From Chloroflexota bacterium (lineage in GTDB: Bacteria; Chloroflexota; Anaerolineae; UBA1429), in assembly GCA_012729455.1 (NCBI GenBank), contig JAAYDC010000019.1, forward strand, positions 1 to 64,000: DNA of 64,000 nt, read 5' to 3'. Below the pieces are notes generated by a model. The model searched no databases. It had not been told where the DNA came from and was given only the letters and a program-made list of their open reading frames with translations. A program made the position numbers and the translations under genes. How positions within the stretch are numbered: the stretch's first letter is position 1; every line of letters begins with the position of its first letter. Shown here in pieces: positions 25,275 to 32,657 of this stretch.

Positions 25275-26026
25275 GAGAGTTCCGCCTTTCGTAGCAGATT
25301 CAGCAGGTTTTCGCCGGCGATCGCTCGGCGCGCCTCGGGTGTGAGGTCGCAACGTTCGATCATCAGGCGCGGCCCCCCCATCGGTGCCGCCGGATAGTTG
25401 CTGCCCATCAGCAGACACTCGTGCCCATAATAGCGCACCAGCTCGGAGACGCCCATATCCTGTTCATAACGAGAGGTATCCAGCTTAAAATTCGGATAGC
25501 GTTCGAGCAGCGGTCGAAACAGGCGGTCTTCTCCCCACGGGCCATGCGCTGCCGCCACCAGCGTCAGGTTGGGGTACTGCTCCATCAGGCGGTAGATCAC
25601 TGGCCAGCCGATCGCGCGGCGTACAAACAACGGGATGCGCCGTTCTGCCACCTCATCCAAAAAGCTGCCAAAAGTCAGGCGCTCCAGCAGGAAGCGGTGT
25701 TCCTCAGGAAAGGCCCATAGCGCGCGCACATTGGCAGCCTCCATCGCCCGAAAAAACGAGGCATCGGAGGGCAGCTCGCTCGTCTGGGGCGGCAGGATCG
25801 CCCACGAGCCGATCAGCCGCGGGTTGCCGGCGATCGCCTCTGCCAGCACACGGTTGCCCACCACAGGCGACTGGTCATGCTGCGCAGTGTGGTACACCAG
25901 GGCGCCAGAAAACCCGTGCCAATCCAGCTCCTGGACGAGCTCATCTGCGCTGGCACATACCTTTAATGCGCCGCGAGTTGGCAGTCCAAACGAGGCGTTA
26001 CAATCCCAAAAGGCTATTTTGTCCAC
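25271..26026 (-). CDS. Amidohydrolase-like protein lacking the H-x-H motif
   Basis: About 251 residues, a shorter paralogue of the following gene product. The barrel end reads LLMGSNYPAAPMGGPRLMIE, matching the region of the family aspartate, and AAHGPWGED resembles the C-terminal histidine segment. However, the N terminus reads FWDCNASFG where the metal-binding D-x-H-x-H belongs, so the first two metal ligands are missing. GTG 26026 is favoured by GGGAGG at 26036-26031. ATG 26038 is an alternative. It is sandwiched between map and the intact paralogue with overlaps on both sides, suggesting a heteromeric or regulatory partner. Confidence 0.72.
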   Translation of the reverse strand: MDKIAFWDCNASFGLPTRGALKVCASADELVQELDWHGFSGALVYHTAQHDQSPVVGNRVLAEAIAGNPRLIGSWAILPPQTSELPSDASFFRAMEAANVRALWAFPEEHRFLLERLTFGSFLDEVAERRIPLFVRRAIGWPVIYRLMEQYPNLTLVAAAHGPWGEDRLFRPLLERYPNFKLDTSRYEQDMGVSELVRYYGHECLLMGSNYPAAPMGGPRLMIERCDLTPEARRAIAGENLLNLLRKAELS

Positions 26027-26805
26027 GTTTCCTCCCACTTGGTCAGGATATCTGGCCCCTGCTCGGTAATTGCAATGGTATGCTCAAAATGGGCACACAA
26101 CGACCCATCGACGGTCGCGACCGTCCAGTGGTTGCTGGTTTTGGTATAGAGTGCATTGGAGCCGACAATCAGCATCGGTTCGAGAGCCAGGACCATGCCA
26201 GGCTTGAGCACCACGCCGCGATCGGGCTTGCCCCAGTTGGGCACATCAGGCTCTTCGTGCATATCCCGTCCGACACCGTGCCCGGTGTATTCGCGCGCAA
26301 CCTGGTAACCGCGCTCTTCGGCATAGGCCTGGATGGCGGCCGAGACATCCCCCAGGCGCTTGCCCGACACACATTGGGCGATGCCCACCTCGAGTGCCTC
26401 GGCGGTGGTGGCGATCAGCCGGCGCGCCTCATCGCTGACTGTGCCCACTGGCACGGTGATGGCCGAATCTCCCACAAAGCCGCCATGGATGGCACCGCAA
26501 TCGAGGCTGAGGATATCGCCGGTCTTGAGCCGGCGGCGCGAGGGCAAACCGTGCACCAGCTCGCCGTTGATGCTGGCATTGATCACCGCCGGGTAGGGGT
26601 GCTCGGGATAGGTGCGGTTGGGGTAATTCAGAAAAGCCGGGGTCGCCCCGTGGCGTGCCAGCACCGCGGCGGCGATGCGGTCGAGTTCGAGAGTGGTGAC
26701 GCCGGCACGCACTGCCAGCGACATCTCGTACAGTGCGCGGGCGTTGATCTGCCCCGCACGCCGCATCGCTTCGATCTCGGCCGGCGATTTGATTACGATG
26801 CCCAT
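26014..26805 (-). CDS. map: Methionine aminopeptidase, type I
   Basis: A 263-residue pita-bread metallopeptidase that removes initiator methionine. All five dimetal ligands are visible: Asp102 and Asp113 (LDCG, GDSA), His176 (GHGVGRDMHEEP), Glu209 (ALEPM) and Glu241 (FEHT). There is no N-terminal zinc-finger extension. ATG 26805 follows a GGGGG ribosome site, which rules out the longer frame. It shares a transcription unit with two amidohydrolase genes rather than the usual adk-secY-infA setting, so it may be a second copy. Confidence 0.95.
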   Translation of the reverse strand: MGIVIKSPAEIEAMRRAGQINARALYEMSLAVRAGVTTLELDRIAAAVLARHGATPAFLNYPNRTYPEHPYPAVINASINGELVHGLPSRRRLKTGDILSLDCGAIHGGFVGDSAITVPVGTVSDEARRLIATTAEALEVGIAQCVSGKRLGDVSAAIQAYAEERGYQVAREYTGHGVGRDMHEEPDVPNWGKPDRGVVLKPGMVLALEPMLIVGSNALYTKTSNHWTVATVDGSLCAHFEHTIAITEQGPDILTKWEETWTK

Positions 26806-26824
26806 ACTGCCCCCTTTGACCGGC

Positions 26825-26853
26825 AGTATAGACAAGCGCGCGGCGGTCGACAA
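26825..26853 (-). promoter_or_regulatory. Promoter of the map-amidohydrolase operon
   Basis: On the minus strand, TTGTCG (26853-26848), a 17-base spacer and TATACT (26830-26825). Its -35 box overlaps the -35 box of the divergent URO-D promoter. Confidence 0.65.
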
Positions 26854-26875
26854 GCCCGGCGCAATCCAGTATGAT
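26847..26875 (+). promoter_or_regulatory. Promoter of the second URO-D gene
   Basis: TCGACA (26847-26852), a 17-base spacer and TATGAT (26870-26875). Six bases of the -35 are shared with the divergent map promoter. Confidence 0.6.
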
Positions 26876-26911
26876 ACGCACCACGATCAGGGTTCATCCT
26901 AGGAGCCTCAC

Positions 26912-28003
26912 ATGCACAAGTTCCCGCATTTGCCCATCGAGCGCGCCCAGCCCGACTGCGAGCGCTTTATCGATGCCGTGATGGGGCGGGTACTGCCCGA
27001 GCGCCCTCCGCTGGTCGAATACCTCATCGACGACGCACTGCGCAAGCCAATTGTGACTGATCTGCTCGGGCGTACCTGGGTGGATCCGCGCCCTGGCGAC
27101 CAGCCCAGCTGGCTGGCTTACATGGATAACTTTATAGCGGTGTGGTACCAGCTCGGGTACGACTTTGTGCGCTACGAGCAAGGCCTCCCGCTGGCCGAGC
27201 GCTACATTATGGGCGATGATCCTTCGCGCTCTAACGGCATCCGCGCCTGGAACGACCTTAGCCACGGCACGATTGCCACGTGGCAGGATTTTGAGACCTT
27301 TGCCTGGCCGGAGGTAACACCCGCCTTTTTCGCCAACTACGAGTACCTCGCCAGGAACCTGCCCGAGGGCATGGGGCTGATCGTCTCGCACGGCGGCGGC
27401 ATTTATGAGCACCTCTCGGCGCTCTTTTCGTACGAAGGCTTGTGCATGGCGCTCTACGACCAGCCCGACCTCGTAGCTGCCGTAGCCCAGCGCCTGGGCG
27501 AACTGTTTTTACAGGTTTATCGCCAGTTGGTGCAGATCGAGGGGGTAGCGGCCGTCTTCCAGGGCGACGACATGGGCTTTCGTACCGCAACGCTGCTGCC
27601 GCCCGAAGCGCTCCGCACCTATACCCTGCCATGGCACGCGCGTTATGCCGATCTGGCTCACGATGCCGGGCTGCCCTATTTCCTGCATTCGTGCGGCAAC
27701 CTGACAGAGATCATGCCCGACCTGATCGACACGGTACAGATCGACGCCAAGCACTCGTTCGAAAACGCCATCGTCGCCGCCGACCAGTTTCAGGCGCTGT
27801 ATGGCTCGCACATCGGCGTGCTGGGCGGTGTGGATATCGACATCCTGGGGCGCGGCAGCGAGGCCGAGATCCGTGCCGAGACGCGCTGGCTGATGGAAAG
27901 CTGCGGAGAGCGCGGCCGTTACGCCATCGGCTCAGGCAACTCGATCCCCAGTTATATACCGCTCGAAAGCTTTTTAAGCATGCTCGACGAAGCACAGCGT
28001 TGA
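26912..28003 (+). CDS. URO-D superfamily protein with H-x-C-G-N motif
   Basis: A 363-residue member of the uroporphyrinogen decarboxylase superfamily, second of three here. The central FLHSCGNLTEIMPDLIDT contains the H-x-C-G-N segment that in MtaA/MtbA-type corrinoid methyltransferases supplies zinc ligands. GVLGGVDIDILGRG and IGSGNSIPSYIP follow as in this branch. It starts after AGGAGCC and is followed after 13 bases by the nucleotidyltransferase and then a TIM-barrel gene. Of the three paralogues it has the best case for methyl transfer, but no corrinoid-binding protein is nearby. Confidence 0.8.
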   Translation: MHKFPHLPIERAQPDCERFIDAVMGRVLPERPPLVEYLIDDALRKPIVTDLLGRTWVDPRPGDQPSWLAYMDNFIAVWYQLGYDFVRYEQGLPLAERYIMGDDPSRSNGIRAWNDLSHGTIATWQDFETFAWPEVTPAFFANYEYLARNLPEGMGLIVSHGGGIYEHLSALFSYEGLCMALYDQPDLVAAVAQRLGELFLQVYRQLVQIEGVAAVFQGDDMGFRTATLLPPEALRTYTLPWHARYADLAHDAGLPYFLHSCGNLTEIMPDLIDTVQIDAKHSFENAIVAADQFQALYGSHIGVLGGVDIDILGRGSEAEIRAETRWLMESCGERGRYAIGSGNSIPSYIPLESFLSMLDEAQR

Positions 28004-28016
28004 AAGGAGCCGTTGC

Positions 28017-28751
28017 ATGAAAGGTGTAATCCTGGCTGGAGGGTTGGGCTCGCGGTTGTATCCGCTGACGCACGCCACCAACAAACACCTCCTACCGATC
28101 TATGACAAGCCCATGATCTACTACCCGATCAACACCCTCGTCAAGGCGGGCATCACCGAGGTGATCGTAGTGACGGGCGGGCCGCATGCCGGCGACTTTA
28201 TCCGCGTGTTGAAAAACGGCAAAGAGCTGGGGCTGCGCCACCTCGAGTATGCCTATCAGGAGATGGAGGGCGGCATCGCGCAGGCTCTGGCGTTGTGCGA
28301 AGACTTTGCCGATAACGGCCCTATCGCCGTGATCCTTGGCGATAACACCACCGACGCTGATATCTCGGCCAGCGTCGCCGACTTTCGTGGGGGTGCCACT
28401 GTCTTTTTACGGCACGTGAGCGACCCGCAGCGTTTTGGCGTGCCCGTCTTTGCCGAGGATAATTCGCAGCGCATCATCGCCATCGAGGAAAAACCCGCCC
28501 AACCCAAAAGCAACTTTGCTGTCACAGGCCTGTACCTCTACGACCACGTGGTGTTCGAGTACATCCGCCGTACCAAGCCCTCGGGGCGCGGTGAGCTCGA
28601 GATCACCGATGTGAACAACCTGTATATCGAATCGGGCACGCTGAATTGGGTATCTTTGGGGGGCTTTTGGTCCGACGCGGGCACATTCGAAAGTTTGTTC
28701 CGCTCCAGCCTCTACTGGGCGGAAAAAGCCGGTTGGGACCAAAACATCTAG
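28017..28751 (+). CDS. RmlA-like sugar-1-phosphate nucleotidyltransferase
   Basis: A 244-residue nucleotidyltransferase. The N terminus KGVILAGGLGSRLYPLT and KHLLPIYDKPMIYYPINTL are the signature of glucose-1-phosphate thymidylyltransferase, with Ser in place of the usual Thr in GxGTR. GDNTTDADI holds the metal aspartate, EEKPAQPKSNFAVTGLYLYD the sugar-binding strand, and GELEITDVNNLYI plus FWSDAGTFESL the rest. It is shorter than typical RmlA (about 290), as in short RmlA homologues. It makes dTDP- or UDP-hexose. Its place between URO-D and a TIM-barrel gene is unusual since no rmlBCD genes are present. Confidence 0.85.
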   Translation: MKGVILAGGLGSRLYPLTHATNKHLLPIYDKPMIYYPINTLVKAGITEVIVVTGGPHAGDFIRVLKNGKELGLRHLEYAYQEMEGGIAQALALCEDFADNGPIAVILGDNTTDADISASVADFRGGATVFLRHVSDPQRFGVPVFAEDNSQRIIAIEEKPAQPKSNFAVTGLYLYDHVVFEYIRRTKPSGRGELEITDVNNLYIESGTLNWVSLGGFWSDAGTFESLFRSSLYWAEKAGWDQNI

Positions 28752-28770
28752 CAACACAAGGAGGCAAACC

Positions 28771-29604
28771 GTGTACAAAGCGTTATCGACCGGAGCGATC
28801 GGCGTGCGGGTGCCCTTTGAAGAGCAGGTGCGCCTGGCAAGCGCGCATGGTTTTGAGGGCGTGAGTGTCGAAAAGGCTAATGTTGACCGCTTGGGGATGG
28901 CCGAGATACGTGCCCTCCTGGCGCGCTTTAACCAGCGCCCCGCAGTGACGGGCATCCCGGTGAACTTTCGCGAAGACGACGCCACCTTCCAGCGCGATAT
29001 GGCCGGCCTGTCCGAATGGGCCAAGGTCATGAGCGACTTGGGTTGCACGCGCAGCGCCACCTGGATCATGCCGACCCTCATGGAGGGCGTGACCTTTGAG
29101 ACCGCCTACGGGCAGCTGCGCAGCCGCACGGCGGATATCTGCGCCGTACTGGCGCCCTATGGCATCCAGTATGGGCTCGAGTTTGTCGGACCCAAGACGA
29201 TGCGCGAGGGTAAAACGCCCTTCCTGTACGATCAGACCGGTATGCTGGGGTTGATCCGCGATACCGGTGCAGCTAACCTGGGGCTCCTGCTGGATTGCTT
29301 CCACTGGTATACCTCGCACGGCACCGTGGAAGACCTGGGCAAGCTCAACGACAGCCTGATCACCCTGGTACACGTCAATGATGCGACGGCTGGCCGCTCG
29401 CCCGATGAGCAGATCGACAGCCAGCGCGCCCTGCCCGGCGCCACCGGCGTGATCGACTCAGCAGGTTTCATGGGCGCCCTCAAAAAGATGGACTATAGCG
29501 GGCCGGTGGTGGTAGAGCCCTTCTGCCCGTGGCTGAGCGACCTTTCGCCCGACGAGGCCGTCGCCAAAGTGGCCGAGGCGCTAGATTCGATCTGGATCAG
29601 CTAG
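28771..29604 (+). CDS. Xylose isomerase-like TIM-barrel protein
   Basis: A 277-residue AP-endonuclease-2/xylose isomerase superfamily protein. Segments GFEGVSVEKANVDRLG, LGLLLDCFHWYTSHGT, LVHVNDATAGRSPDEQID and VVVEPFCPWL carry the Glu-Asp-His-Glu metal ligands of sugar isomerase/epimerases. The GTG at 28771 follows GGAGG. It is coupled behind the RmlA-like gene and probably acts on a keto sugar or inositol derivative. The exact substrate is unknown. Confidence 0.8.
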   Translation: MYKALSTGAIGVRVPFEEQVRLASAHGFEGVSVEKANVDRLGMAEIRALLARFNQRPAVTGIPVNFREDDATFQRDMAGLSEWAKVMSDLGCTRSATWIMPTLMEGVTFETAYGQLRSRTADICAVLAPYGIQYGLEFVGPKTMREGKTPFLYDQTGMLGLIRDTGAANLGLLLDCFHWYTSHGTVEDLGKLNDSLITLVHVNDATAGRSPDEQIDSQRALPGATGVIDSAGFMGALKKMDYSGPVVVEPFCPWLSDLSPDEAVAKVAEALDSIWIS

Positions 29605-29625
29605 AGACAGGCAAACGCCTAAAAG

Positions 29626-29656
29626 AAAGGCTCGGGCTGAACACCCGAGCCTTTTT
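29626..29656. terminator. Bidirectional terminator
   Basis: An 11-bp stem, AAAGGCTCGGG with CCCGAGCCTTT, is flanked by Ts on the plus side and by an A-rich stretch that gives Us on the minus side. It lies between convergent genes ending at 29604 and 29659. Confidence 0.92.
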
Positions 29657-29658
29657 CG

Positions 29659-30792
29659 TTATGTTGGCTGGCCGCACAACCGACGGCGCTGTTCGAGATA
29701 GTAGAGATAGTGCGCGTAAGGTACATCATCGGGCACACCGTGGTCAACCAGGGGGATAAATCCGCCATATTCGACGGCGGGGCGCAGGCGCTCGAGCTCG
29801 ATATCGATCGCCTCCGGCCCGGCGATCAGCGCACGCTTGTCGACATTGCCCCAGGTAAGGATCTCACGCCCATAGATGCGCTGCAGGGCGTTGATATCCA
29901 TATCCGAAGCCACCTCGAGGGGATAAAACCCGCGCACGCCGCCTTCCAGCCAGAGCGGGATTAGGGCGTCGATGTTGCCGTCGCAATCGACCCAGCTGAG
30001 GGTAACACCATGCTCGCGCAAGACCTCGGTAACCTGCTGATACCCAGGCAAAAAGAACTTGCGGAACATGGCCGGTGAGACCAGCGGCCCCGCCTTGTAA
30101 GCCATGTCTTCCCAGAACATGGCAAAGTCTATATCCACCTCGTGAAGGGCGCGATGCAGGACCTTGATGTAGAAATCGGCCAGGTAGGCAACCATGTCGT
30201 GGATCAGCTGCGGATCTTCAAAGAGGGTGTAGGAGATGCCCTCAACGCCCATCCAGTCGCGCATGATGCCGTAAAAACTGCCGCCATCGATGCTCAGCAG
30301 ATGGTCGCGCACCTGCCACTTGCGCTTGAGAGCTTGCCATTCGGCCTCTGGCGGGTAGCGGCCAGGATCATCGGGGTTCAGCTGAGAGGAGCGGAACTCG
30401 TCCCAATCGGCGCGCGTCTTGATCGGGTAATCCAGCCACTGGGTGCTGTGCAGCAAACCGCCCTCATTCTTGAACTGCTTGACAACCGAACCATTGCCGG
30501 TGCGATAGACGGTGTAGGTATCCGTATCTTCATAGACAACGTGCGGGTAGCCGGGGTAGACGCCGGTATTGACCGGCACGCGGTGCTCGCCCCAAAAGGC
30601 GGAAAAGATCCCCTCAAAACCAAAATAATCGCTAAACCATCGGAGCATGTGGTCGTCGGGGATCCGCGTCGGGATCGGGCAGCCTTCCGCCTGCCAGCGT
30701 TCGGCCGGGCCGACCCAGTCGCCCCAATCCGGGATGTAATCGACATCCTCGTGACGGGCAAAGCGCCAAAAGCGCGTGCGAGCGTTCAGCAC
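29659..30792 (-). CDS. URO-D superfamily protein, third paralogue
   Basis: A 377-residue URO-D superfamily protein. The N terminus MLNARTRFWRFARHEDVDYIPDWG and the C-terminal ILTWGNVDKRALIAGPEAIDIE match the branch. The central motif is SWVDCDGNIDALIPLWLEGGVRGFYPLE, with Cys but no His at the H-x-C-G position, unlike its two relatives in the window. GTG 30792 has GGAGA seven bases upstream. It follows the VOC gene on the same strand after 19 bases, so the two are probably cotranscribed. Confidence 0.8.
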   Translation of the reverse strand: MLNARTRFWRFARHEDVDYIPDWGDWVGPAERWQAEGCPIPTRIPDDHMLRWFSDYFGFEGIFSAFWGEHRVPVNTGVYPGYPHVVYEDTDTYTVYRTGNGSVVKQFKNEGGLLHSTQWLDYPIKTRADWDEFRSSQLNPDDPGRYPPEAEWQALKRKWQVRDHLLSIDGGSFYGIMRDWMGVEGISYTLFEDPQLIHDMVAYLADFYIKVLHRALHEVDIDFAMFWEDMAYKAGPLVSPAMFRKFFLPGYQQVTEVLREHGVTLSWVDCDGNIDALIPLWLEGGVRGFYPLEVASDMDINALQRIYGREILTWGNVDKRALIAGPEAIDIELERLRPAVEYGGFIPLVDHGVPDDVPYAHYLYYLEQRRRLCGQPT

Positions 30793-30811
30793 AATATGTC
30801 TCCTTGAGGCA

Positions 30812-31189
30812 TTATTTCCAGGTGATGGTCGGGCTCTTGAAGAGCTCCAGCTCTACGCCATCCGGGCCGCGGAAGAACGCCAGCCGGATATCGCCAACGC
30901 TCTTGGGCAGTACATGAAACTCGATGCCCTTTTGGGAAAGCTGTTCGTAGGCAGCGTCGACATCCTCGACCTCGAAAGCCAGGTGCATCAGGCCAAGGCC
31001 GTTTTTCGCATCGTCGGGCTCGCCGCCCATCAGCTCGATGGTGGTGCCGCCGATCTTGATAAATACGATCTCCGAGCCCGGGATGGACCCTACGATCGGG
31101 AACCCGAGCGTCTCGGTGTAAAAGGCTTTAGCAGCTGGCAGGTCAGACGCCTTGACGGCGATATGGTGGATCGCTCCGATTGGTTTCAT
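30812..31189 (-). CDS. VOC family protein (glyoxalase/methylmalonyl-CoA epimerase-like)
   Basis: A 125-residue vicinal oxygen chelate protein. The opening IGAIHHIAVKASDLPAAKAFYTETLGF and the second repeat LMHLAFEVEDVDAAYEQLSQKGIEF and FFRGPDGVELELFK give the paired beta-alpha-beta-beta-beta units. Candidate metal ligands are His8/His9, Glu53, His at 69 and the terminal Glu of the GVELEL strand. The layout fits methylmalonyl-CoA epimerase-like enzymes but also lyases and dioxygenases. ATG 31189 follows GGAGG. Confidence 0.8.
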   Translation of the reverse strand: MKPIGAIHHIAVKASDLPAAKAFYTETLGFPIVGSIPGSEIVFIKIGGTTIELMGGEPDDAKNGLGLMHLAFEVEDVDAAYEQLSQKGIEFHVLPKSVGDIRLAFFRGPDGVELELFKSPTITWK

Positions 31190-31217
31190 AGTCCCTCCGC
31201 AAACAGATATTTGGTCC

Positions 31218-31245
31218 ATTATAACGCCGGCCAGATTCTCGGCAA
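31218..31245 (-). promoter_or_regulatory. Promoter of the VOC/URO-D pair
   Basis: On the minus strand, TTGCCG (31245-31240), a 16-base spacer and perfect TATAAT (31223-31218). Confidence 0.65.
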
Positions 31246-31270
31246 TTGCATGTTGGTGTTTGTGCGTCAA

Positions 31271-31299
31271 TAGACAGTTTACGGTTGCTATGCTACAAT
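31271..31299 (+). promoter_or_regulatory. Promoter of the BMP-type ABC transporter operon
   Basis: TAGACA (31271-31276), a 17-base spacer and TACAAT (31294-31299). A leader of about 105 bases follows, with a small hairpin at 31326-31342 (GGGCAG, loop CCCAA, CTGCCC) followed by GTTTTGG. This could be an attenuator, but no riboswitch fold was recognised. Confidence 0.65.
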
Positions 31300-31411
31300 C
31301 GCGCCATCGCTCCGACATCGGGCAAGGGCAGCCCAACTGCCCGTTTTGGTGTGCCGGGTGCTGGGTCGCATGCACAGGTCTGGAACATGTTCGTATAACA
31401 GGAGGGAGAGG

Positions 31412-32596
31412 ATGGTCAGAAAGCTGTTACTCGCCGTATTTGCCTTGGTCATGGTGCTTGCCCTGGTGCTCACCGGGTGCAAACCCACAACCACTACCGA
31501 CGAGTTCAAGTTTGGTGTGATTCTCGTGGGACCCTATAACGACCATGGCTGGAGCCAGGCCCATTATGAGGGCGGCCAATATGCCGAGGAAAAAATGCCT
31601 GGCGTTACCATGATCTCGTTCGACAAGCTCAACTCAGCCGATCGCAAGGGCACCACCCTCGAGCAGGTGGTCGAAGACATGGTTGTGCAGGGCGCCAAGA
31701 TCATCTTTACCACGTCAGAAGACTTTCAGACGGATACCGACGCTGTTGCGGCCAAGTACCCCGATATCCAATTCGTGATGATCTCGGGCGACCATGCTAA
31801 GACTGGCGTTGCCCCCGCCAACGTGACCAACGTGATGGGCCGCATGGAATATGCCAAGGCCATCGCCGGCTGCGCCGCTGCGTTGCGTACCGAAACCAAG
31901 TCGATCGCCTACCTTGGGCCGCTGATCAACTCTGAGACCCGCCGCCTGACGGCCGCCACCTATCTGGGCGCACGCGACTGCTATGAAATGTACCGCGGTG
32001 GTGATCCGGATGAGCTCAAATTCACGGTCAACTGGATCGGCTTTTGGTTCAACATCCCGGGTGTGACACTCGACCCGACCCAGGTAGCAAACGACCTGTT
32101 CAACCAGGGCGCCGATGTGGTGCTCTCGGGCATCGATACCACAGAGGCAATCGTGGTGGCTGGCCAGCGCGCCGACAAAGGCGAGCAAGTCTGGGCAATC
32201 CCCTACGACTATGTGGGCGCCTGCGACCTCAAACCCGAGATCTGCCTGGGCACCCCGTACTTTAACTGGGGTCCTACTTATGTCAAGTATTTGACGGCCT
32301 TTAAGGAAGGCACCCTCAAGCAGGGCTTTGAGTGGAGCGCCCCCGACTGGAATGACATTAACAACCGCGACACCTCTGCTGTCGGCTTTGTGATGGGCGA
32401 CGCCCTGAGCGAAGAAGACCGCGCCAACCTGAACGATTACATCGCCAAGTTGGCCAGTGGTGAGGTCAAGCTCTTTAGCGGTCCGCTCAACCTGCAGGAT
32501 GGCACCGAGCTCGTGGGTGAAGGCGTGGTTGCGACCGACGACCAGGTCTGGAACCTGCCGCAGCTGCTGGAAGGTATGACCGGCGCTTCTGAATAG
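31412..32596 (+). CDS. BMP family ABC transporter substrate-binding lipoprotein
   Basis: A 394-residue lipoprotein. The signal peptide (MVRKLLLAVFALVMVLALVLTGC) has an LTGC lipobox with lipidated Cys23. The mature part matches the basic membrane protein (Bmp/PnrA) family: FKFGVILVGPYNDHGWSQAHYEGG, IIFTTSEDFQTD, VLSGIDTTEAIVVAGQ. Characterised members bind purine nucleosides. ATG 31412 follows GGAGGGAGAGG. It heads an operon of binding protein, ATPase and two permeases. A terminator after this gene should give excess binding protein. Nucleoside specificity is inferred from family. Confidence 0.9.
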   Translation: MVRKLLLAVFALVMVLALVLTGCKPTTTTDEFKFGVILVGPYNDHGWSQAHYEGGQYAEEKMPGVTMISFDKLNSADRKGTTLEQVVEDMVVQGAKIIFTTSEDFQTDTDAVAAKYPDIQFVMISGDHAKTGVAPANVTNVMGRMEYAKAIAGCAAALRTETKSIAYLGPLINSETRRLTAATYLGARDCYEMYRGGDPDELKFTVNWIGFWFNIPGVTLDPTQVANDLFNQGADVVLSGIDTTEAIVVAGQRADKGEQVWAIPYDYVGACDLKPEICLGTPYFNWGPTYVKYLTAFKEGTLKQGFEWSAPDWNDINNRDTSAVGFVMGDALSEEDRANLNDYIAKLASGEVKLFSGPLNLQDGTELVGEGVVATDDQVWNLPQLLEGMTGASE

Positions 32597-32611
32597 CGCC
32601 TGACGCTCCGC

Positions 32612-32645
32612 GAGGGGCAGGCTGCGAACCTGCCCCTCTGTTTTT
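32612..32645 (+). terminator. Intercistronic terminator after the binding-protein gene
   Basis: A perfect 10-bp stem, GAGGGGCAGG with CCTGCCCCTC, is followed by TGTTTTT. It separates the binding-protein gene from the ATPase gene and leaves only about 12 bases before the next start, whose ribosome site is not visible. Confidence 0.88.
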
Positions 32646-32657
32646 GTGCAATACACT

